From contig NZ_CP077097.1 in the NCBI RefSeq assembly GCF_014269225.2, forward strand, positions 1,060,001 through 1,124,000: 64,000 nucleotides of DNA. The letters are read 5' to 3'. The notes below the pieces were generated by a model, which was given only the letters and a program-made list of their open reading frames with translations, was not told the origin of the DNA and searched no databases. This DNA comes from Pseudomonas anuradhapurensis. Lineage in GTDB: Bacteria > Pseudomonadota > Gammaproteobacteria > Pseudomonadales > Pseudomonadaceae. Position 1 is the stretch's first letter. Each line of letters opens with the position of its first letter. Of this stretch, positions 44,394 through 53,827 are shown piece after piece. The translations under genes were made by a program, and so were the position numbers.

Positions 44394-45302
44394 ATGACTA
44401 CAGCAACCGCCCAACTGCGGGCCTCACCCCTGGACGCGCTTCAGCGCTGGCTGCCCAAGCTGGTGTTGGCGCCGAGCATGTTCATCGTCCTGGTGGGCTT
44501 CTACGGCTACATCCTCTGGACCTTTGTCCTGTCCTTCACCACGTCGACCTTCCTGCCGACCTACAAGTGGGCCGGCCTGGCCCAGTACGCCCGGCTGTTC
44601 GACAACGACCGCTGGTGGGTGGCGAGCAAGAACCTGCTGCTGTTCGGCGGCCTGTTCATCGCCATCAGCCTGGTCATCGGCGTGCTGCTGGCGGTCCTGC
44701 TGGACCAGCGGATCCGCCGCGAAGGCTTCATCCGCACCATCTACCTGTACCCCATGGCGCTGTCGATGATCGTCACCGGCACTGCCTGGAAGTGGCTGCT
44801 CAACCCGGGCATGGGCCTGGACAAGCTGCTGCGAGACTGGGGCTGGGAAGGTTTCCGCCTGGACTGGCTGATCGACCCGGACCGGGTGGTGTACTGCCTG
44901 GTGATTGCCGCGGTATGGCAGGCATCGGGCTTCATCATGGCGATGTTCCTCGCCGGCCTGCGCGGGGTCGACCCGTCGATCATCCGCGCCGCGCAGATCG
45001 ACGGCGCCAGCCTGCCGCGCATCTACTGGCGTGTGGTGCTGCCCAGCTTGCGCCCGGTGTTCTTCAGCTCGCTGATGATTCTCGCGCACATTGCCATCAA
45101 GAGCTTCGACCTGGTGGCGGCATTGACCGCCGGCGGCCCGGGCTATTCGTCCGACCTGCCAGCGATGTTCATGTATTCGTTCACCTTCAGCCGCGGGCAG
45201 ATGGGCATGGGCTCGGCCAGCGCCATCCTCATGCTCGGGGCGATCCTGGCGATCCTCGTGCCTTACCTGTACTCGGAGCTGCGGAGCAAACGCCATGCAT
45301 AG
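44394..45302 (+). CDS. gtsB: Glucose ABC transporter permease GtsB
   Basis: A 302-aa inner-membrane permease of the carbohydrate MalF/UgpA type, with six or so helices and the EAA loop at RAAQIDGASLPRIYWRVVLPSLRP. It pairs with GtsC. It is separated from gtsA by a REP pair and overlaps gtsC by 8 bp. Confidence 0.95.
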   Translation: MTTATAQLRASPLDALQRWLPKLVLAPSMFIVLVGFYGYILWTFVLSFTTSTFLPTYKWAGLAQYARLFDNDRWWVASKNLLLFGGLFIAISLVIGVLLAVLLDQRIRREGFIRTIYLYPMALSMIVTGTAWKWLLNPGMGLDKLLRDWGWEGFRLDWLIDPDRVVYCLVIAAVWQASGFIMAMFLAGLRGVDPSIIRAAQIDGASLPRIYWRVVLPSLRPVFFSSLMILAHIAIKSFDLVAALTAGGPGYSSDLPAMFMYSFTFSRGQMGMGSASAILMLGAILAILVPYLYSELRSKRHA

Positions 45303-46140
45303 CCCTGTCGACAAACCGGTGCTGAGCCTCAGCCGCATCGCCATCCACGCGGTGCTGTTGCTGGCCGTGTTGCTGTACCTGGTGCCGCTGGTGGTGATGC
45401 TGCTGACCAGCTTCAAGACCCCGGACGATATCAGCACCGGCAACCTGCTGAGCTGGCCGGCGGTGTTCAGCGGTATTGGTTGGGTCAAGGCCTGGGCCAC
45501 GGTCAGCGGGTACTTCTGGAACTCGATCATGATCACCGTGCCGGCGGTACTGATCTCCACTGCCATCGGCGCGCTGAACGGCTACGTGCTGTCGATGTGG
45601 CGCTTCCGTGGTTCGCAGCTGTTCTTCGGCCTGCTGCTGTTCGGCTGCTTCCTGCCGTTCCAGACCGTGCTGCTGCCGGCCTCGTTCACCCTCGGCAAGC
45701 TCGGCCTGGCCAGCACCACCAGCGGCCTGGTGCTGGTGCACGTGGTCTATGGCCTGGCCTTTACCACGCTGTTCTTCCGCAACTTCTACGTGAGCGTCCC
45801 CGATGCGCTGGTCAAGGCTGCGCGGCTGGATGGCGCCGGGTTCTTCACCATCTTCCGCCGCATCATCCTGCCGATGTCCACGCCGATCATCATGGTCTGC
45901 CTGATCTGGCAGTTCACCCAGATCTGGAACGACTTCCTGTTTGGCGTGGTGTTCTCCAGCGGCGACTCGCAACCGATCACCGTGGCCTTGAACAACCTGG
46001 TCAACACCAGTACCGGGGCCAAGGAATACAACGTCGACATGGCGGCGGCGATGATTGCCGGCCTGCCAACCCTGCTGGTCTACGTGGTGGCAGGCAAATA
46101 TTTCGTCCGCGGCCTGACGGCTGGCGCGGTAAAGGGGTAA
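45295..46140 (+). CDS. gtsC: Glucose ABC transporter permease GtsC
   Basis: A 281-aa permease of the MalG/UgpE type with the EAA loop KAARLDGAGFFTIFRRIILPMSTP. Its start overlaps the gtsB stop by 8 bp, and gtsD begins 3 bp after its stop, so the three are co-translated. Confidence 0.95.
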   Translation: MHSPVDKPVLSLSRIAIHAVLLLAVLLYLVPLVVMLLTSFKTPDDISTGNLLSWPAVFSGIGWVKAWATVSGYFWNSIMITVPAVLISTAIGALNGYVLSMWRFRGSQLFFGLLLFGCFLPFQTVLLPASFTLGKLGLASTTSGLVLVHVVYGLAFTTLFFRNFYVSVPDALVKAARLDGAGFFTIFRRIILPMSTPIIMVCLIWQFTQIWNDFLFGVVFSSGDSQPITVALNNLVNTSTGAKEYNVDMAAAMIAGLPTLLVYVVAGKYFVRGLTAGAVKG

Positions 46141-46143
46141 GTC

Positions 46144-47298
46144 ATGGCAACGCTCGAACTTCGCAATGTGAACAAGACCTACGGCAGCGGCTTGCCGGAC
46201 ACCCTCAAGGACATCCAGCTGTCGATCAAGGATGGCGAGTTCCTGATCCTGGTCGGCCCGTCGGGCTGCGGCAAGTCGACCTTGATGAACTGCATTGCCG
46301 GCCTGGAGCAGATCACCGGCGGGGCGATCCTCATCGACCAGCAGGATGTCAGTGGCATGAGCCCCAAGGATCGTGACATCGCCATGGTGTTCCAGTCCTA
46401 CGCGCTGTACCCGACCATGAGCGTGCGCGAGAACATCGAGTTCGGCCTGAAGATCCGCAAGCTGCCCCAGGCTGCCATCGACGAAGAGGTGGCGCGGGTG
46501 GCCAAGCTGCTGCAGATCGAGCACCTGCTGGCGCGCAAGCCGGCGCAGCTGTCCGGTGGCCAGCAGCAGCGCGTGGCCATGGGCCGGGCGCTGGCGCGGC
46601 GGCCGAAGATCTACCTGTTCGATGAACCGCTGTCCAACCTCGATGCCAAGCTGCGTGTCGAGATGCGCACCGAAATGAAACTGATGCACCAGCGCCTGAA
46701 GACCACCACCGTGTACGTCACCCATGACCAGATCGAGGCCATGACCCTGGGCGACAAGGTAGCGGTGATGAAGGACGGCATCATCCAGCAGTTCGGCACC
46801 CCACAACAGATCTACAACGACCCGGCCAACCAGTTTGTCGCCAGCTTCATCGGTTCTCCGCCGATGAACTTCATCCCGGTACGCCTGACCAAACAGGATG
46901 GCCGCCTGCTGGCGCTGCTGGACAGTGGCCAGGCGCGCTGCGAACTGCCTTTGGGCCTGGCTGCCGACGAACTCGAGGGGCGCGAGATCATTCTGGGCAT
47001 CCGTCCCGAGCAGATCGCGCTGGGCACCGGGGAGGGCAACAGCTTGCCGGGCATCCGCGCCGAGGTGCAGGTGACCGAACCTACCGGGCCGGACCTGCTG
47101 GTGTTCGTCACCCTCAACCAGACCAAGGTTTGCTGCCGCCTGGCGCCGGATGTGACGTGCCAGGTAGGTGACAACCTGAACCTGCAGTTCGACCCGGCCC
47201 GGGTGCTGCTGTTCGACGCCGACAGCGGCGAGCGCCTGCACCTGGCCAGCTCCGCCGCAGCAGTAAAGGACAACGTGGCTCACTTCAAGGGCCGTTGA
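46144..47298 (+). CDS. gtsD: Glucose ABC transporter ATPase GtsD
   Basis: A 384-aa MalK/UgpC-type ATPase. It shows Walker [10 protein letters not shown] (about 39-47), the signature LSGGQQQR (about 135), Walker [12 protein letters not shown]-loop VTHDQ, and a C-terminal TOBE/OB regulatory domain (about 240-384). It powers GtsBC. Confidence 0.97.
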   Translation: MATLELRNVNKTYGSGLPDTLKDIQLSIKDGEFLILVGPSGCGKSTLMNCIAGLEQITGGAILIDQQDVSGMSPKDRDIAMVFQSYALYPTMSVRENIEFGLKIRKLPQAAIDEEVARVAKLLQIEHLLARKPAQLSGGQQQRVAMGRALARRPKIYLFDEPLSNLDAKLRVEMRTEMKLMHQRLKTTTVYVTHDQIEAMTLGDKVAVMKDGIIQQFGTPQQIYNDPANQFVASFIGSPPMNFIPVRLTKQDGRLLALLDSGQARCELPLGLAADELEGREIILGIRPEQIALGTGEGNSLPGIRAEVQVTEPTGPDLLVFVTLNQTKVCCRLAPDVTCQVGDNLNLQFDPARVLLFDADSGERLHLASSAAAVKDNVAHFKGR

Positions 47299-47313
47299 CT
47301 CGTCTACACCACC

Positions 47314-47321
47314 AATAAGAA
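47314..47321 (+). promoter_or_regulatory. Crc/Hfq CA motif before oprB
   Basis: AATAAGAA fits AANAANAA and lies just upstream of the oprB GAGGA site, so oprB translation is probably also under catabolite control. Confidence 0.55.
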
Positions 47322-47339
47322 AAAAGAGGACGCAAAGGG

Positions 47340-48683
47340 ATGGAACAGCGCAAACGCATCAGGACATTGGGCTCGCTGGCCTTGCTTGCCATCGTTGGCA
47401 GCAGCGGGGCGCAGGCTGCCGAGGCCTTTTCCAGCGAATCGAAGTGGATGACCGGCGACTGGGGCGGCACCCGCACCGAACTGCTGGAAAAAGGTTACGA
47501 CTTCACCCTGGATTATGTCGGTGAGGTAGCCGGCAACCTGCACGGCGGCTACAACGACGACAAGACCGCGCGCTACAGCGACCAGTTCGCGCTGGGCGCA
47601 CACCTGGACCTGCAGAAAATCCTCGGCTGGCACGATGCCGAGTTCAAGCTGGCGATCACCGAGCGCAGTGGCCGCAACCTGTCCAACGACCGCATCAGCG
47701 ACCCGCGCGCCGGGCAGTTCAGCTCGGTGCAGGAAGTGTGGGGCCGCGGCCAGACCTGGCGCCTGACCCAGATGTGGGTCAAGCAGAAGTACTTTGACGG
47801 TGCGCTGGACGTCAAATTCGGCCGCTTCGGCGAAGGCGAGGACTTCAACAGCTTCCCTTGCGACTTCCAGAACCTGGCCTTCTGCGGCTCGCAAGTGGGC
47901 AACTGGGTCGGTGGCATCTGGTACAACTGGCCGGTGAGCCAGTGGGCACTGCGGGTCAAGTACAACATCACCCCGGAATTCTTCGTCCAGGTCGGTGCCT
48001 TCGAGCAGAACCCTTCCAACCTGGAAACCGGCAACGGCTTCAAGCTCAGCGGCAGCGGCACCAAGGGCGCGATACTGCCGGTGGAAGCGGTGTGGTCACC
48101 CAAGGTCAATGGCCTGCCGGGCGAGTACCGCCTGGGTTACTACTACAGCACGGCCAAGGCCGATGATGTATTCGACGATGTCAACGGCAACCCGCAGGCG
48201 TTGACTGGCGAAGCCTTCAAGTCACACTCCAGCAAGCACGGCTGGTGGGTCGTGGCGCAACAGCAAGTCACTGCCCATGCTGGCGATGTCAACCGTGGCC
48301 TGAGCCTGTTCGCCAACTTCACCGTCCACGACAAGGCCACCAACGTGGTCGACAACTACCAGCAGGTAGGCCTGGTCTACAAGGGCGCCTTCGACGCCCG
48401 GCCCAAGGACGATATCGGCTTCGGTGTGGCACGTATTCATGTGAATGACGACGTCAAGAAACGCGCCGAGTTGCTCAATGCCCAGAGCGGTATCGACGAT
48501 TACGACAACCCCGGCTTCGTGCCGCTGCAACGCACCGAATACAACGCCGAGCTCTATTACGGCTTCCACGTCACCAACTGGCTGACCGTGCGGCCCAACC
48601 TGCAGTACATCAAAAGCCCCGGCGGGGTCGATGAGGTGGACAATGCGTTGGTCGCAGGCTTGAAGATTCAGTCGTCATTCTAA
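47340..48683 (+). CDS. oprB: Carbohydrate-selective porin OprB
   Basis: A 447-aa outer-membrane porin with a signal peptide (cleavage near AQAAEA, residue 27-30), the OprB-family start WMTGDWGGTRTELLEKGYDF and a barrel ending in ...ALVAGLKIQSSF with the terminal aromatic residue. It lets glucose and other sugars cross the outer membrane to GtsA. It is 41 bp behind gtsD, probably in the same operon, with its own Crc motif. Confidence 0.96.
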   Translation: MEQRKRIRTLGSLALLAIVGSSGAQAAEAFSSESKWMTGDWGGTRTELLEKGYDFTLDYVGEVAGNLHGGYNDDKTARYSDQFALGAHLDLQKILGWHDAEFKLAITERSGRNLSNDRISDPRAGQFSSVQEVWGRGQTWRLTQMWVKQKYFDGALDVKFGRFGEGEDFNSFPCDFQNLAFCGSQVGNWVGGIWYNWPVSQWALRVKYNITPEFFVQVGAFEQNPSNLETGNGFKLSGSGTKGAILPVEAVWSPKVNGLPGEYRLGYYYSTAKADDVFDDVNGNPQALTGEAFKSHSSKHGWWVVAQQQVTAHAGDVNRGLSLFANFTVHDKATNVVDNYQQVGLVYKGAFDARPKDDIGFGVARIHVNDDVKKRAELLNAQSGIDDYDNPGFVPLQRTEYNAELYYGFHVTNWLTVRPNLQYIKSPGGVDEVDNALVAGLKIQSSF

Positions 48684-48725
48684 GGGCAATTGTTGTAAAT
48701 TTACGCCAATCCAATTTCGGCTCCC

Positions 48726-48752
48726 GGCACCCACTGGCCTGCAGTGGGTGCC
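48726..48752 (+). terminator. Hairpin between oprB and the mutarotase gene
   Basis: GGCACCCACT (48726-48735) / AGTGGGTGCC (48743-48752), a perfect 10-bp stem with a 7-base loop. There is no T tract, so it may mark RNA processing or partial termination. Confidence 0.45.
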
Positions 48753-48799
48753 AGGGATAGGCCGAGACAGCGCTATCTCAAACAACAAGAGCCCTGAAC

Positions 48800-49654
48800 A
48801 TGCCCGAACATCCGCTTCATCGCTTCTTCACCTCGCAGCGGCCCCGGCCGACATTCGAGTGGGAGCGTTACCAGCAGCGCGATGTGCTGATCATCGACCA
48901 CCCACGTTGCCAGGCGGTGTTCAGCCGCCAGGGCGCGCAACTGCTGCATTTTCAGCCGGCCGGCGAACGGCCCTGGCTGTGGTGTGCCGAGCAGTGGCCG
49001 CAGGTTGGGGCGATCCGCGGTGGCGTGCCGGTGTGCTGGCCCTGGTATGGCCGTCACCCCAGCGAAGACCTGTGGCCAGCCCATGGCTGGGCGCGCCTGC
49101 TGGACTGGAAGCTGGTCGACAGCCGCGAGGACGAGGAGGGCGTTACCCTGAAATGGCGGCTGGACCTGTGCGACTGGCAGGTCGACCTGCATGCCCGGCT
49201 GGGCAGCCGCATGGAGCTGAGCCTGAGCACCGAGCACCAGGACAGCGAACCCTGCCAGCTGAGCCATGCCCTGCTGGCCTACTGGTGTATCAGTGACGTG
49301 TCCGAGATAGCGCTGTCCGGGCTCGAGGACATCGAAGGCTATGACCGCCTCAACCGCCAGGCCTGCCGTGAGGATGGCGCGCTGAAGCTCAAGGGCGGCT
49401 GCCAGAAGGTCTACCCCGGCACGCCACGGGTGCAACTGCAGGACCCGGCCTGGCAGCGTGAGCTGTGCATCGACACCGGCGACAGTGACGACACCGTGGT
49501 CTGGCACCCGGGCAACCGCCCGCTGATGGGCGTGACTGGCCGCGAATGCCAGCGCTTCGTCTGCGTCGAGGCCGCCAGTGGCAGTGGTGAAGGCCTGAGC
49601 CTGGCGCCGGGGCAGCGGGTACACCTGCGTTTGCAGGCGCACCGGCTCAGTTGA
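48800..49654 (+). CDS. D-hexose-6-phosphate mutarotase (YeaD-like)
   Basis: A 284-aa aldose-epimerase-fold protein of the YeaD family. It begins with the strand-rich [19 protein letters not shown] region and contains [19 protein letters not shown], the PAHGWAR histidine motif and [13 protein letters not shown]. Family members interconvert anomers of glucose-6-phosphate, the substrate of Zwf encoded close by. Its 3' end overlaps hexR by 8 bp on the opposite strand. Confidence 0.92.
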   Translation: MPEHPLHRFFTSQRPRPTFEWERYQQRDVLIIDHPRCQAVFSRQGAQLLHFQPAGERPWLWCAEQWPQVGAIRGGVPVCWPWYGRHPSEDLWPAHGWARLLDWKLVDSREDEEGVTLKWRLDLCDWQVDLHARLGSRMELSLSTEHQDSEPCQLSHALLAYWCISDVSEIALSGLEDIEGYDRLNRQACREDGALKLKGGCQKVYPGTPRVQLQDPAWQRELCIDTGDSDDTVVWHPGNRPLMGVTGRECQRFVCVEAASGSGEGLSLAPGQRVHLRLQAHRLS

Positions 49655-50519
49655 GTTCGTCGTCCTCGATCGGGTAGCGGCTGGCGTTGAGGCTTTCCTT
49701 GATCTTGCGCAGGTGCGGCTGGAAGTCCACGCCACGGCGCAGGGTCATGCCGGTGGCCAGCACATCGAGCACGGTCAGCTGGATGATCCGCGAGGTCATT
49801 GGCATGTAGATGTCGGTGTCTTCCGGCAACGGAATATGCAGGCTCAGGCTGCAGGCATTGGCCAATGGCGAACCGGCGGCCGTCAGGCCCAGCACCGAGG
49901 CGCCATTTTCCCGGGCAAGACGCGCCACTTCGACCAGTTCGCGGGTGCGTCCGGTGTAGGAAATGATCACGAACAGGTCGCCGGTGTGGGCGACCGAGGC
50001 CAGCATGCGTTGCATCAGTACGTCGGCGTGGGCCGACACCGCCAGGTTGAAGCGGAAGAACTTGTGCTGGGCATCCAGCGCCACCGGGGCAGAGGCGCCG
50101 AGGCCGAAGAAGTGGATCTGCCGCGCCTGGATCATCATGTCCACGGCACGGCTGACCTGCTGCGGGTCGAGTTGCTGGCAGGCGCTGTCGAGCGAGGCGA
50201 TGGCGCTGGCGAAGATCTTCTGGGTATAGGCTGCCGGATCATCGTCGGCCTCCACCGCGCGGCTGACATAGGCGGCGCCACTGGCCAGGCTCTGCGCCAG
50301 CTGCAGCTTGAGTTCGGGGTAGCCGCTGACGCCGAACGAGCGGCAGAAGCGGTTGACGGTCGGCTCGCTGACCTTGGCCGCCTGGGCCAGCGCAGCGATG
50401 CTGAAACGGGTGGCTTGTTGCGGGTTGAGCAGGATGACTTCGGCGACTTTGCGTTCGGCCTTGTTCAGCTCGTCGAGGCGTCCCTGGATCTGTTCCAGGA
50501 GGTTTCGCACGCGGTCCAT
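49647..50519 (-). CDS. hexR: HexR transcriptional repressor
   Basis: An RpiR-family regulator, 290 aa. It has an N-terminal helix-turn-helix (about 1-77, with [25 protein letters not shown]) and a C-terminal SIS sugar-phosphate domain (about 125-260, with [18 protein letters not shown] and [16 protein letters not shown]). It represses zwf-pgl-eda, edd-glk and gapA and is released by KDPG. It is divergent from zwf. The ATG at 50519 matches the family start [12 protein letters not shown]. Confidence 0.96.
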   Translation of the reverse strand: MDRVRNLLEQIQGRLDELNKAERKVAEVILLNPQQATRFSIAALAQAAKVSEPTVNRFCRSFGVSGYPELKLQLAQSLASGAAYVSRAVEADDDPAAYTQKIFASAIASLDSACQQLDPQQVSRAVDMMIQARQIHFFGLGASAPVALDAQHKFFRFNLAVSAHADVLMQRMLASVAHTGDLFVIISYTGRTRELVEVARLARENGASVLGLTAAGSPLANACSLSLHIPLPEDTDIYMPMTSRIIQLTVLDVLATGMTLRRGVDFQPHLRKIKESLNASRYPIEDDELN

Positions 50520-50639
50520 GGGTGTGTCCTTGGGTCGGGAAGACAGCCGGCTGTGGGAGCAGCAGGCTTTTTGCACGGTCGTCTATCGTACTGTCGGCGC
50601 GGTTGGCGTACCACTTGTCTGTAACACTTGTGTCGAATG

Positions 50640-50656
50640 TTGTGGTTTTTACTACA
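50640..50656. promoter_or_regulatory. HexR operator upstream of zwf
   Basis: TTGTGGTTTTTACTACA is an imperfect dyad. Its 16-bp core TGTGGTTTTTACTACA reads on the other strand as TGTAGT-N4-ACCACA, close to the gamma-proteobacterial HexR motif TGTARTN4-5AYTACA. It lies 66-82 bp before zwf, next to a CATTAT -10-like element. Confidence 0.6.
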
Positions 50657-50721
50657 TTATCCCTTGAAAACCGTATGTGAAAGCGGTATTCCTAGACCAA
50701 CTTTAGGAAAGAACCAACATC

Positions 50722-52191
50722 ATGGCTGCGATCAGTGTCGAACCTTGCACCTTTGCCCTGTTTGGCGCCCTCGGCGACCTGGCATTGCGCAAGCTGTTTC
50801 CTGCGCTTTATCAGCTCGACCGGGCCAACCTGTTGCACCCGGATACCCACCTGCTGGCCCTGGCCCGCGAGGCCGGTACTGCGCAGGAACACCTGAACAG
50901 TATCGAAGCGCACCTGCGCCGGCATGTACCCGAGGCTGACATAGAGCCTGCAGCGCTGGGCCGCTTCCTTGCCCGGCTGAGCTACCAGCACCTCGACTTC
51001 CTCCAGCCCGAGGGCTATCAGGCCTTGGCCGAACAGCTGCAGGGCGAGCAGCCGCTGATCGCCTATTTCGCCACGGCGGCGGCGGTGTACGGCGCCATCT
51101 GCGAAAACCTCGACAAGGCCGGTTTGGCTGCGCGCACCCGGGTGGTGCTGGAGAAGCCCATTGGCCACGACCTGGAGTCGTCGCGCCGGGTCAACGACGC
51201 CGTGGCACGGTTCTTCCCCGAGAACCGGGTCTACCGCATCGACCACTATCTGGGCAAGGAGACGGTGCAGAACCTGATCGCCCTGCGCTTTGCCAACAGC
51301 CTGTTCGAAACCCAGTGGAACCAGAACTCCATCTCCCACGTGGAGATTACCGTTGCCGAGAAGGTCGGTATCGAAGGCCGCTGGGGCTATTTCGACAAGG
51401 CCGGCCAGCTGCGCGACATGATCCAGAACCACCTGCTGCAGCTGCTGTGCCTGATCGCCATGGACCCGCCCAGCGAACTGTCCGCCGATGCCATCCGTGA
51501 CGAGAAGGTCAAGGTGCTCAAGGCCCTGGCACCGATCACTGGCGAAGGGCTGAGCACCCGTGTGGTGCGTGGCCAGTACATTGCCGGCTACAGCGATGGC
51601 AAGCCGGTGCCCGGTTACCTCGAAGAAGACAACGCCAACGCCCAGAGCGATACCGAAACCTTCGTCGCCCTGCGTGCCGACATCCGCAACTGGCGCTGGT
51701 CGGGCGTGCCGTTCTACCTGCGTACCGGCAAGCGCATGCCGCAGAAACTGTCGCAGATCGTCATTCATTTCAAGGAAACGCCGCACTACATCTTTGCCCC
51801 GGAACAGCGTTTGCAAATCGGTAACAAGCTGATCATCCGCCTGCAACCGGACGAAGGCATTTCCCTGCGGGTGATGACCAAGGAGCAGGGCCTGGACAAG
51901 GGCATGCAACTGCGCAGCGGCCCGTTGCAGCTGAATTTTTCCGACACCTGGCGCAGCGCGAGGATTCCGGATGCCTACGAGCGGCTGTTGCTCGAGGTGA
52001 TGCGCGGCAACCAGAACCTGTTCGTGCGCAAGGACGAAATCGAATATGCCTGGAAGTGGTGCGACCAGTTGATCGCCGGCTGGCGTAACGCGGGCGATGC
52101 ACCGAAACCTTATGCGGCCGGTTCCTGGGGGCCGATGAGCTCGATTGCTCTGATCACACGCGACGGGAGGGCGTGGTATGGGGATATCTGA
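50722..52191 (+). CDS. zwf: Glucose-6-phosphate 1-dehydrogenase (Zwf)
   Basis: Oxidises glucose-6-phosphate to 6-phosphogluconolactone with NAD(P)+. At 489 aa it has an N-terminal coenzyme fold ([20 protein letters not shown]), the EKPIGHD segment and the substrate-binding [13 protein letters not shown]. First gene of zwf-pgl-eda, overlapping pgl by 14 bp. Confidence 0.97.
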   Translation: MAAISVEPCTFALFGALGDLALRKLFPALYQLDRANLLHPDTHLLALAREAGTAQEHLNSIEAHLRRHVPEADIEPAALGRFLARLSYQHLDFLQPEGYQALAEQLQGEQPLIAYFATAAAVYGAICENLDKAGLAARTRVVLEKPIGHDLESSRRVNDAVARFFPENRVYRIDHYLGKETVQNLIALRFANSLFETQWNQNSISHVEITVAEKVGIEGRWGYFDKAGQLRDMIQNHLLQLLCLIAMDPPSELSADAIRDEKVKVLKALAPITGEGLSTRVVRGQYIAGYSDGKPVPGYLEEDNANAQSDTETFVALRADIRNWRWSGVPFYLRTGKRMPQKLSQIVIHFKETPHYIFAPEQRLQIGNKLIIRLQPDEGISLRVMTKEQGLDKGMQLRSGPLQLNFSDTWRSARIPDAYERLLLEVMRGNQNLFVRKDEIEYAWKWCDQLIAGWRNAGDAPKPYAAGSWGPMSSIALITRDGRAWYGDI

Positions 52192-52891
52192 ACTGAAACT
52201 GCCCGGCTCGGTGAACGTGCACGAGCTGGCCAACGCCAAGGCCCTGGCCGTGCGCCAGGCACATGACGTGGCTGTTCGCCTGCGCGAGGCGATCGCCAGC
52301 AAGGGCCAGGCCTGCCTGGTGCTGTCGGGCGGTCGCAGCCCGGTACCGTTCCTCGAACAGCTGGCCAGCGAAGACCTCGACTGGGCCAGGGTCACCGTCA
52401 GCCTCGCCGATGAGCGTTGGGTGCCAGTGGAACACGCCGACAGCAACGCCGGTCTGCTGGCTCGCCACCTGTTCAAGGGCGCCGCGGCCAAGGCCCGTTT
52501 CGTTGGCTTGTACCAGCAGGCGCAGAACCTCGACGCCGCTGCCAACAAGGCCGACCAGGCGCTGGCCGAGCTGCCGCCGATCGATGTGCTGGTGCTGGGC
52601 ATGGGTGACGATGGCCATACCGCCTCGCTGTTCCCCGCCAGCCCCAACCTGGACGCCGCCCTCGACCTGGCCAACCCACGCCGCTGCCTGCCCTTGCTGG
52701 CACCGAGCGTACCGCGCCAGCGCCTGTCGATGACCCGCTCGCTGCTGGCCAGTGCCGCTTTCACCGCGCTGTCCGTGCAAGGGCAGGGCAAACTCGCTAC
52801 CCTGCGCGCCGCGCTGGCTGGCACCGACCTTACGGAAATGCCGATTCGCGCTTTTCTTCACGCCCCCCTGGACATCTACTGGTGCCCATGA
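52178..52891 (+). CDS. pgl: 6-phosphogluconolactonase (Pgl/DevB)
   Basis: Hydrolyses 6-phosphogluconolactone. A 237-aa member of the DevB/glucosamine-6-phosphate isomerase superfamily, with [26 protein letters not shown] and [14 protein letters not shown]. It overlaps zwf by 14 bp and is 17 bp from eda. Confidence 0.96.
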   Translation: MGISELKLPGSVNVHELANAKALAVRQAHDVAVRLREAIASKGQACLVLSGGRSPVPFLEQLASEDLDWARVTVSLADERWVPVEHADSNAGLLARHLFKGAAAKARFVGLYQQAQNLDAAANKADQALAELPPIDVLVLGMGDDGHTASLFPASPNLDAALDLANPRRCLPLLAPSVPRQRLSMTRSLLASAAFTALSVQGQGKLATLRAALAGTDLTEMPIRAFLHAPLDIYWCP

Positions 52892-52908
52892 GCCAAGGAT
52901 CCACAGTC

Positions 52909-53589
52909 ATGACCACCCTCGAACGCCCACAGCCCAAGCTCTCGATGGCCGACAAAGCCGCACGGATCGATGCCATTTGCGAACAGGCGCGCATCCTGCC
53001 GGTGATCACCATCGCCCGCGAGGACGACATCCTGCCCTTGGCTGATGCCCTGGCCGCTGGCGGTATCCGTACCCTGGAAGTGACCTTGCGCTCCCAGCAT
53101 GGCCTGAAGGCCATCCAGGTACTGCGCGAGCAGCGCCCGGAGCTTTGTGTCGGCGCCGGCACCGTGCTCGATCGCAGCATGTTCGCGGCGGTTGAAGCTG
53201 CAGGGGCGCAGTTCGTCGTTACCCCGGGCATCACCCAGGACATTCTCGAAGCGGGTGTAGACAGCGAGATTCCGCTGTTGCCGGGTATCAGCACGCCCTC
53301 CGAAATCATGATGGGCTACGCCCTGGGTTATCGCCGTTTCAAGCTGTTTCCGGCGGAAATTTGCGGCGGCGTTGCGGCGATCAAGGCCTTTGGCGGCCCG
53401 TTCGGCGACATTCGCTTCTGCCCGACCGGCGGGGTCAACCCGGCTAACGTGCGCAACTACATGGCGCTGCCGAATGTGATGTGCGTGGGCGGGACCTGGA
53501 TGCTCGACAGCAGCTGGATCAAGAATGGCGATTGGGCGCGGATCGAGGCATGCAGTGCGGAGGCGATTGCGCTGCTGGACGCCAACTGA
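52909..53589 (+). CDS. eda: KDPG aldolase (Eda)
   Basis: Cleaves 2-keto-3-deoxy-6-phosphogluconate to pyruvate and glyceraldehyde-3-phosphate. A 226-aa class I aldolase with the ARILPVITIARE motif and the Schiff-base lysine K145 in YRRFKLFPAE. The ATG at 52909 with AAGGA upstream was chosen over in-frame starts at 52882 and 52888. Last gene of the zwf operon, followed by a terminator. Confidence 0.96.
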   Translation: MTTLERPQPKLSMADKAARIDAICEQARILPVITIAREDDILPLADALAAGGIRTLEVTLRSQHGLKAIQVLREQRPELCVGAGTVLDRSMFAAVEAAGAQFVVTPGITQDILEAGVDSEIPLLPGISTPSEIMMGYALGYRRFKLFPAEICGGVAAIKAFGGPFGDIRFCPTGGVNPANVRNYMALPNVMCVGGTWMLDSSWIKNGDWARIEACSAEAIALLDAN

Positions 53590-53614
53590 ATTTGTTGTGT
53601 GCTTTACGGCTTAT

Positions 53615-53643
53615 GGGGCGCTTGGTCAGCGCCCCTTTTTTTT
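53615..53643 (+). terminator. Rho-independent terminator after eda
   Basis: GGGGCGC (53615-53621) / GCGCCCC (53629-53635), a 7-base loop, then eight T. Confidence 0.93.
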
Positions 53644-53668
53644 GCCTGGAATTCGTCTGCTGTCTGTA

Positions 53669-53765
53669 CCGGCCCTTTCGCGGGCTTGCCCGCTCCCACA
53701 AGTATCGCGCTGCTCCAGGTGCCGTGCAGTACCTGTGGGAGCGGGCGAGCCCGCGAAAGGGCCGG
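53669..53765. repeat. REP/BIME inverted pair between eda and leuA
   Basis: CCGGCCCTTTCGCGGGCTTG... and inverted ...GAGCCCGCGAAAGGGCCGG arms, lying between two terminators in a convergent gap. Confidence 0.88.
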
Positions 53766-53780
53766 CACAGGCCAACAAAA

Positions 53781-53806
53781 AAGCCCGCATCAAACGATGC
53801 GGGCTT
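53781..53806 (-). terminator. Rho-independent terminator after leuA
   Basis: AAGCCCGCATC (53781-53791) / GATGCGGGCTT (53796-53806), an 11-bp stem with AAAC loop and flanking A-rich DNA that reads as T on the minus strand. Confidence 0.92.
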
Positions 53807-53827
53807 TCTTGTTCATCGGGGTACGGT

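Noticed and set aside
45229..47283. A 684-codon minus-strand frame opposite gtsC-gtsD
   Set aside because: Antisense to two well-supported transporter genes, with Gln/His/Asp-rich composition of a shadow frame.
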